DNA of 10,385 nt, from contig JAKAXI010000043.1 of the NCBI GenBank assembly GCA_021816665.1, forward strand, positions 1 to 10,385, in the 5' to 3' direction. This document shows positions 7,734 through 10,385 of this stretch, piece after piece. The notes beneath the pieces were generated by a model. The model did no database searches. It was not told the DNA's origin and was given only the letters and a program-made list of their open reading frames with translations. A program made the translations under genes and the position numbers. The DNA comes from Bacillota bacterium. GTDB taxonomy: Bacteria; Bacillota; Bacilli; Alicyclobacillales; Alicyclobacillaceae. Position 1 is the stretch's first letter. Every line of letters starts with the position of its first letter.

Positions 7734-8104
7734 CATCAAAAGCGCGGTTGGAAAAGCGACGGTTGGAGAATCTGGGAAGAAGGGCTGGCCGTACCTCGCA
7801 AAGAGGTGTGGTCAGTTTTTGATTACGGCAGTGAATGCGAAGCGACGTTTCAGTTGTGCTTACTCTTTACCACCATCTATGAGAACTTTATGGTTGACTA
7901 GAATCGACTGGTTTGCTCCGTTTCGATGCGCCTGTTTTAGTGACGGCCAAGTTCAAAAGCTTGGTGATACCAGAAACCTTGCATCCCAGAGCTTGGGAAT
8001 ACAGTACAATGTGTTCTAGTAGGTATCGACAGACAGTCAAAGCTTGTTGATAATCACTTGGCGTGCTAATCCGGATTCAGACCGTTGGAGGGGAGGGCGT
8101 TTTG
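7734..8104 (+). other. Gap without an identifiable gene between the molybdoenzyme remnant and the EAL gene
   Basis: Open frames cross this stretch (for example to 7901 and to 8019), but neither has a supported start or a recognisable motif. I read both strands in this stretch and found no known domain. A short hairpin (CCAAG/CTTGG near 7949-7966) has no T-run. The right end, from about 8026, is the promoter and leader of the EAL gene. The left part may be eroded coding DNA or the edge of a deletion. Confidence 0.4.
8026..8054 (+). promoter_or_regulatory. Sigma-A-type promoter of the EAL gene
   Basis: TCGACA (8026-8031, 5/6 to the -35 consensus) and GATAAT (8049-8054, 5/6 to the -10) are separated by exactly 17 nt. 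Transcription would begin near 8061, leaving a leader of about 45 nt with a strong GGAGGGGAGGG at 8087-8097. This arrangement argues against the in-frame GTG at 8063 as the start. Confidence 0.6.
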
Positions 8105-9175
8105 GTGGATGTGTCACAGTGTCCGGCGTGCGGGCAAGGGGTGCAGGGTATCCTGGTCTCGTTTCCGGACAGAGACGTACAAGAGCAGATTCAAGACGCC
8201 ATGCCCAGAGACTTTCGATCGCGCTGGCAGACGACTGCTGAATTACATACGTGGTTTGAACTTCGCTTGGCCTATGACTCTCTCCCGTACTGGGAGGAGC
8301 ATCATGACGTGGCAAAGTGGAAATTGAGGTGGGCAAATCGGCTTCCGGACGGTCGAGTAGAGTGCGAGGAAGTGGTTTCGTGGCAAACGCTCAGCACGTC
8401 AGTTCCGAGCCTCTTCGTCGAAGAGATCATCCGTGATCATCGGATCCGCATGATGAAGCAACCCATCGTTGACGTGAGCGTGGAGCGTGTGATTGGACAC
8501 GAGATGCTGGTACGGGGTCTCGATACGGATGGCAGTGTGATCTCGCCACTTGATTTATACCGAGGAGCGCGTGAGCAGAATCAGTTGTTTCGACTCGACA
8601 GAGCTTGTCGAATTGCCGCGATCGAGGAAGGCGGCGCACTCCCGCCAGGCCAACTCGTGTTTGTCAACTTTATCCCAACGTCAATCTACGTTCCTGAACA
8701 CTGTCTTGCGACTACGCTTGCGGCGGTCGAACGGGTTGGGATTGACCGCAGACGCATTGTGTTCGAAGTTGTGGAGACGGACAGAGTCGAGGACCTCAAA
8801 CACTTACAACGAATCCTCGCGTTTTACCGCAATACCGGGTTTCGTTGCGCTCTGGATGACTTTGGCGAAGGTTTTAACGACGTTCACATGCTGAAGGCGC
8901 TCGAACCGGACATTGTCAAACTGGACCGCAAGTACGTGAGTGGGATCGACACGGACACGAGAAAACAGGACATCGCCGCGTACATCTATGAACAGGGAGC
9001 AGCTGTCGGCTCGACGATGCTGGCCGAGGGTATCGAGACAGAAGCCGAGGCGCGCACGCTATGGCAAATCGGCTACCACTGGCAACAGGGTTACTGGTAC
9101 GGTCGCCCAGGTTGGGAGGCGTCAGATGTGCCTACGGAACGGATCCGAGCTGCCAGCAGGCCGACGACAGTCTGA
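8105..9175 (+). CDS. EAL-domain cyclic-di-GMP phosphodiesterase with N-terminal CPAC motif
   Basis: Predicted to hydrolyse cyclic-di-GMP to pGpG, lowering the second messenger that controls motility, biofilm and sporulation-type decisions. It has 356 aa and no membrane helix, so it is probably cytosolic. The N-terminal 115 or so residues form an unassigned region that opens with CPACGQG (Cys 6 and 9), a single CxxC pair. The EAL domain runs from about 116 (KQPIVDVS) to the end. It keeps the active-site set: Glu133 in HEMLVR, Asn188 in VNFIP, Glu221/Glu224 in FEVVET, Asp251-Asp252 in LDDFGEGF, Lys272 in VKLDR, Glu308 in AEGIET and Gln328 in QQGYW. No GGDEF domain is present. GTG 8105 is preceded by GGGAGGG at 7 nt; TTG 8102 is almost as good, and GTG 8063 is unlikely given the promoter. 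Activity is likely, but what the N-terminus senses is unknown. Confidence 0.88.
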   Translation: MDVSQCPACGQGVQGILVSFPDRDVQEQIQDAMPRDFRSRWQTTAELHTWFELRLAYDSLPYWEEHHDVAKWKLRWANRLPDGRVECEEVVSWQTLSTSVPSLFVEEIIRDHRIRMMKQPIVDVSVERVIGHEMLVRGLDTDGSVISPLDLYRGAREQNQLFRLDRACRIAAIEEGGALPPGQLVFVNFIPTSIYVPEHCLATTLAAVERVGIDRRRIVFEVVETDRVEDLKHLQRILAFYRNTGFRCALDDFGEGFNDVHMLKALEPDIVKLDRKYVSGIDTDTRKQDIAAYIYEQGAAVGSTMLAEGIETEAEARTLWQIGYHWQQGYWYGRPGWEASDVPTERIRAASRPTTV

Positions 9176-9199
9176 GCTGGAAAGAAGGGATAGGATACA

Positions 9200-10228
9200 A
9201 TGACACAACCGCTCGCAACAAGCGTTGTTTCGTCCGTTCAAGAAGTCATCGGACGTTTGAAACGGTCTGTCGGCACCCATCTGTTTGGGCTCGAGCGGGC
9301 CACAGATGACCTCCTCATCGCTTTGATGGCGCGCGGTCATATCCTTCTTGAAGACGTCCCTGGCGTCGGGAAAACCGCCCTTGCCAAGTCGTTTGCTGAG
9401 GCACTCGGCCTGTCCTTTCGTCGCATTCAGTGCACGCCTGACCTGCTGCCAGCGGACATCGTCGGCGGCCTCGTGTTTGACCCTAAGAACACAGAGTTTG
9501 TGCTGCGCAAGGGCCCCATTTTTACAAACCTGCTGTTAGTCGATGAAATCAACCGTGCGCTGCCGCGCACTCAATCGGCCTTGCTCGAAGCGATGGCGGA
9601 AGGGCAAGTCACAATCGATGGAGAGTCACACCCGCTGCCACAGCCGTTTTTGGTGATCGCCACGCAGAACCCGATTGAATCCCAAGGCGTTTTTCCGTTG
9701 CCGGAGGCACAGCTTGACCGTTTCTTGTTAAAGACTGCGCTTGGCTACCCAAGTTCCAGCGACGATGTCTCCATGCTGGCGCTGCACTTGGGCCTGCGCG
9801 GCGGACAGGCGGAACGCCCGTTCCAAGCGACCAAAGCGGGAACCACTGGGGCAGACGATGACCGTCCTGACGGAGAGCACACGTTCGCGGATTTAGCTGT
9901 GCTCCAGTCAGCCGTTCGGAGTGTGCAAATGACTGACGACCTGCTCGGGTACATCTCTGACCTTGTTCGGGCCACGCGCGCGCACGCGGATGTGCAGGTC
10001 GGGGCGAGCCCGCGGGCTATGATCATGCTGGCAAACGCTGCCCGCGCGGTTGCCGTCTTGAACGATCGAGACTTCGTCACACCGGATGACGTGCAGCAAG
10101 TTGCCGCAAATGTCCTCTTTCACCGCCTCGTTCTACTGGACCCGGCAACGTCCGCCTTGGACCCTGACACTTGGGTGAAGAGTCTCCTTGCTACTGTGAA
10201 TGTCCCGATTGAGGATGTGTCACGGTGA
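9200..10228 (+). CDS. MoxR-family AAA+ ATPase
   Basis: Cytosolic AAA+ ATPase of the MoxR (AAA_3) family, thought to act as a chaperone for maturation of partner complexes, often with DUF58/VWA proteins. Residues 51-60 carry Walker A (EDVPGVGKTA), 111-119 Walker B (LLLVDEINR) and 153-158 the sensor-1 ATQNP. EAQLDRF follows at 169-175, then the sensor-2 GASPRAM at 268-274. At 342 aa it is a little longer than the usual 310-330. A hydrophilic, Asp-rich stretch at about 197-226 (with GADDDRPDGEHT) probably accounts for the difference. The ATG at 9200 has an AGAAGGGA-type site about 9 nt upstream. It lies 24 nt behind the EAL gene, so co-transcription is possible, and it overlaps the DUF58 gene by 4 nt. 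This is the standard MoxR-DUF58 arrangement; the client is unknown. Confidence 0.93.
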   Translation: MTQPLATSVVSSVQEVIGRLKRSVGTHLFGLERATDDLLIALMARGHILLEDVPGVGKTALAKSFAEALGLSFRRIQCTPDLLPADIVGGLVFDPKNTEFVLRKGPIFTNLLLVDEINRALPRTQSALLEAMAEGQVTIDGESHPLPQPFLVIATQNPIESQGVFPLPEAQLDRFLLKTALGYPSSSDDVSMLALHLGLRGGQAERPFQATKAGTTGADDDRPDGEHTFADLAVLQSAVRSVQMTDDLLGYISDLVRATRAHADVQVGASPRAMIMLANAARAVAVLNDRDFVTPDDVQQVAANVLFHRLVLLDPATSALDPDTWVKSLLATVNVPIEDVSR

Positions 10229-10385
10229 TCGTCCTCGTTGTTCCGGCACTGCTTGTGGGCTTACTGGCGTGGAGTCAGATGGTGAAACGCTTCGTTACGC
10301 CGAAATTGACAGTCGAAGTTGCGCTGACTCGTGCCTCGGTGGAGTTTGAGGGACAGACAGAAGCTGTGGTGACGCTGACGAATCC
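10225..10385 (+). CDS. DUF58 protein, N-terminal part (runs off the window)
   Basis: Only the first 53 codons are present. The GTG at 10225 overlaps the MoxR stop as GTGA, and a GAGGAT lies about 8 nt upstream, so translation is probably coupled. The visible protein has one N-terminal membrane helix (VLVVPALLVGLLAW), then KRFVTPKLTVEVALTRASVEFEGQTEAVVTLTN. The R-x-x-x-E-F-E-G-Q-T segment and the following beta strands are the usual beginning of DUF58 proteins that accompany MoxR ATPases. The DUF58/VWA-like domain itself would lie beyond the edge, so the assignment rests partly on context. Confidence 0.78.
   Translation, partial: MIVLVVPALLVGLLAWSQMVKRFVTPKLTVEVALTRASVEFEGQTEAVVTLTN

Noticed and set aside
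7717..8019. 100-codon open frame after the remnant
   Set aside because: No binding site and no recognisable motif; its beginning overlaps the better supported remnant frame.
7355..8030. GTATCGAC occurring three times (7355, 7455, 8023)
   Set aside because: A few repeated 8-mers are expected by chance in about 700 bases. One copy is inside the molybdoenzyme coding remnant and one overlaps the EAL -35, so they have separate explanations.

Overview
The window looks like a chromosomal segment of a fairly GC-rich Bacillota, perhaps an Alicyclobacillus-like member of the Bacilli. The reasons are strong GGAGG-type ribosome binding sites, several GTG/TTG starts, and the family mix: DUF2339 membrane protein, MoxR/DUF58 pair, EAL phosphodiesterase and an ArsB pump. 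This placement is an inference from style and gene content only. No phage, CRISPR, tRNA or rRNA is visible.

Layout from left to right. (1) The 3' part of an ArsB arsenite pump gene on +, converging on (2) glnS (glutaminyl-tRNA synthetase) on -, with a strand-asymmetric terminator hairpin between them. (3) A divergent intergenic region of about 195 nt with an extended -10 promoter for glnS and a weaker candidate facing right. (4) A DUF2339 multi-pass membrane protein gene on +, broken by one frameshift near 3715-3757. (5) A tight three-gene set on +: a GT-C (ArnT/PMT-like) membrane glycosyltransferase, a GT2 polyprenyl-phosphate sugar synthase-like enzyme with two C-terminal membrane helices, and a four-helix SMR/ArnE-like protein. 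Together these form the three steps of a lipid-linked extracytoplasmic sugar-transfer pathway: load the lipid carrier, flip it, transfer the sugar outside. (6) About 820 bases without an intact gene, holding a decayed, frameshifted and truncated internal piece of a molybdopterin (bis-MGD) oxidoreductase gene, followed by roughly 290 bases I cannot identify. (7) A well-formed sigma-A-type promoter driving an EAL-domain cyclic-di-GMP phosphodiesterase with an N-terminal CPAC motif. (8) Close behind it, a MoxR-family AAA+ ATPase and, overlapping by 4 nt, the start of a DUF58 protein that runs off the right edge.

Most of the window is ordinary housekeeping and envelope biology. The points deserving a second look are the three-gene glycosylation module, the molybdoenzyme gene remnant, the frameshift in the DUF2339 gene, and the presence of a GlnRS in what is probably a Bacillota genome.
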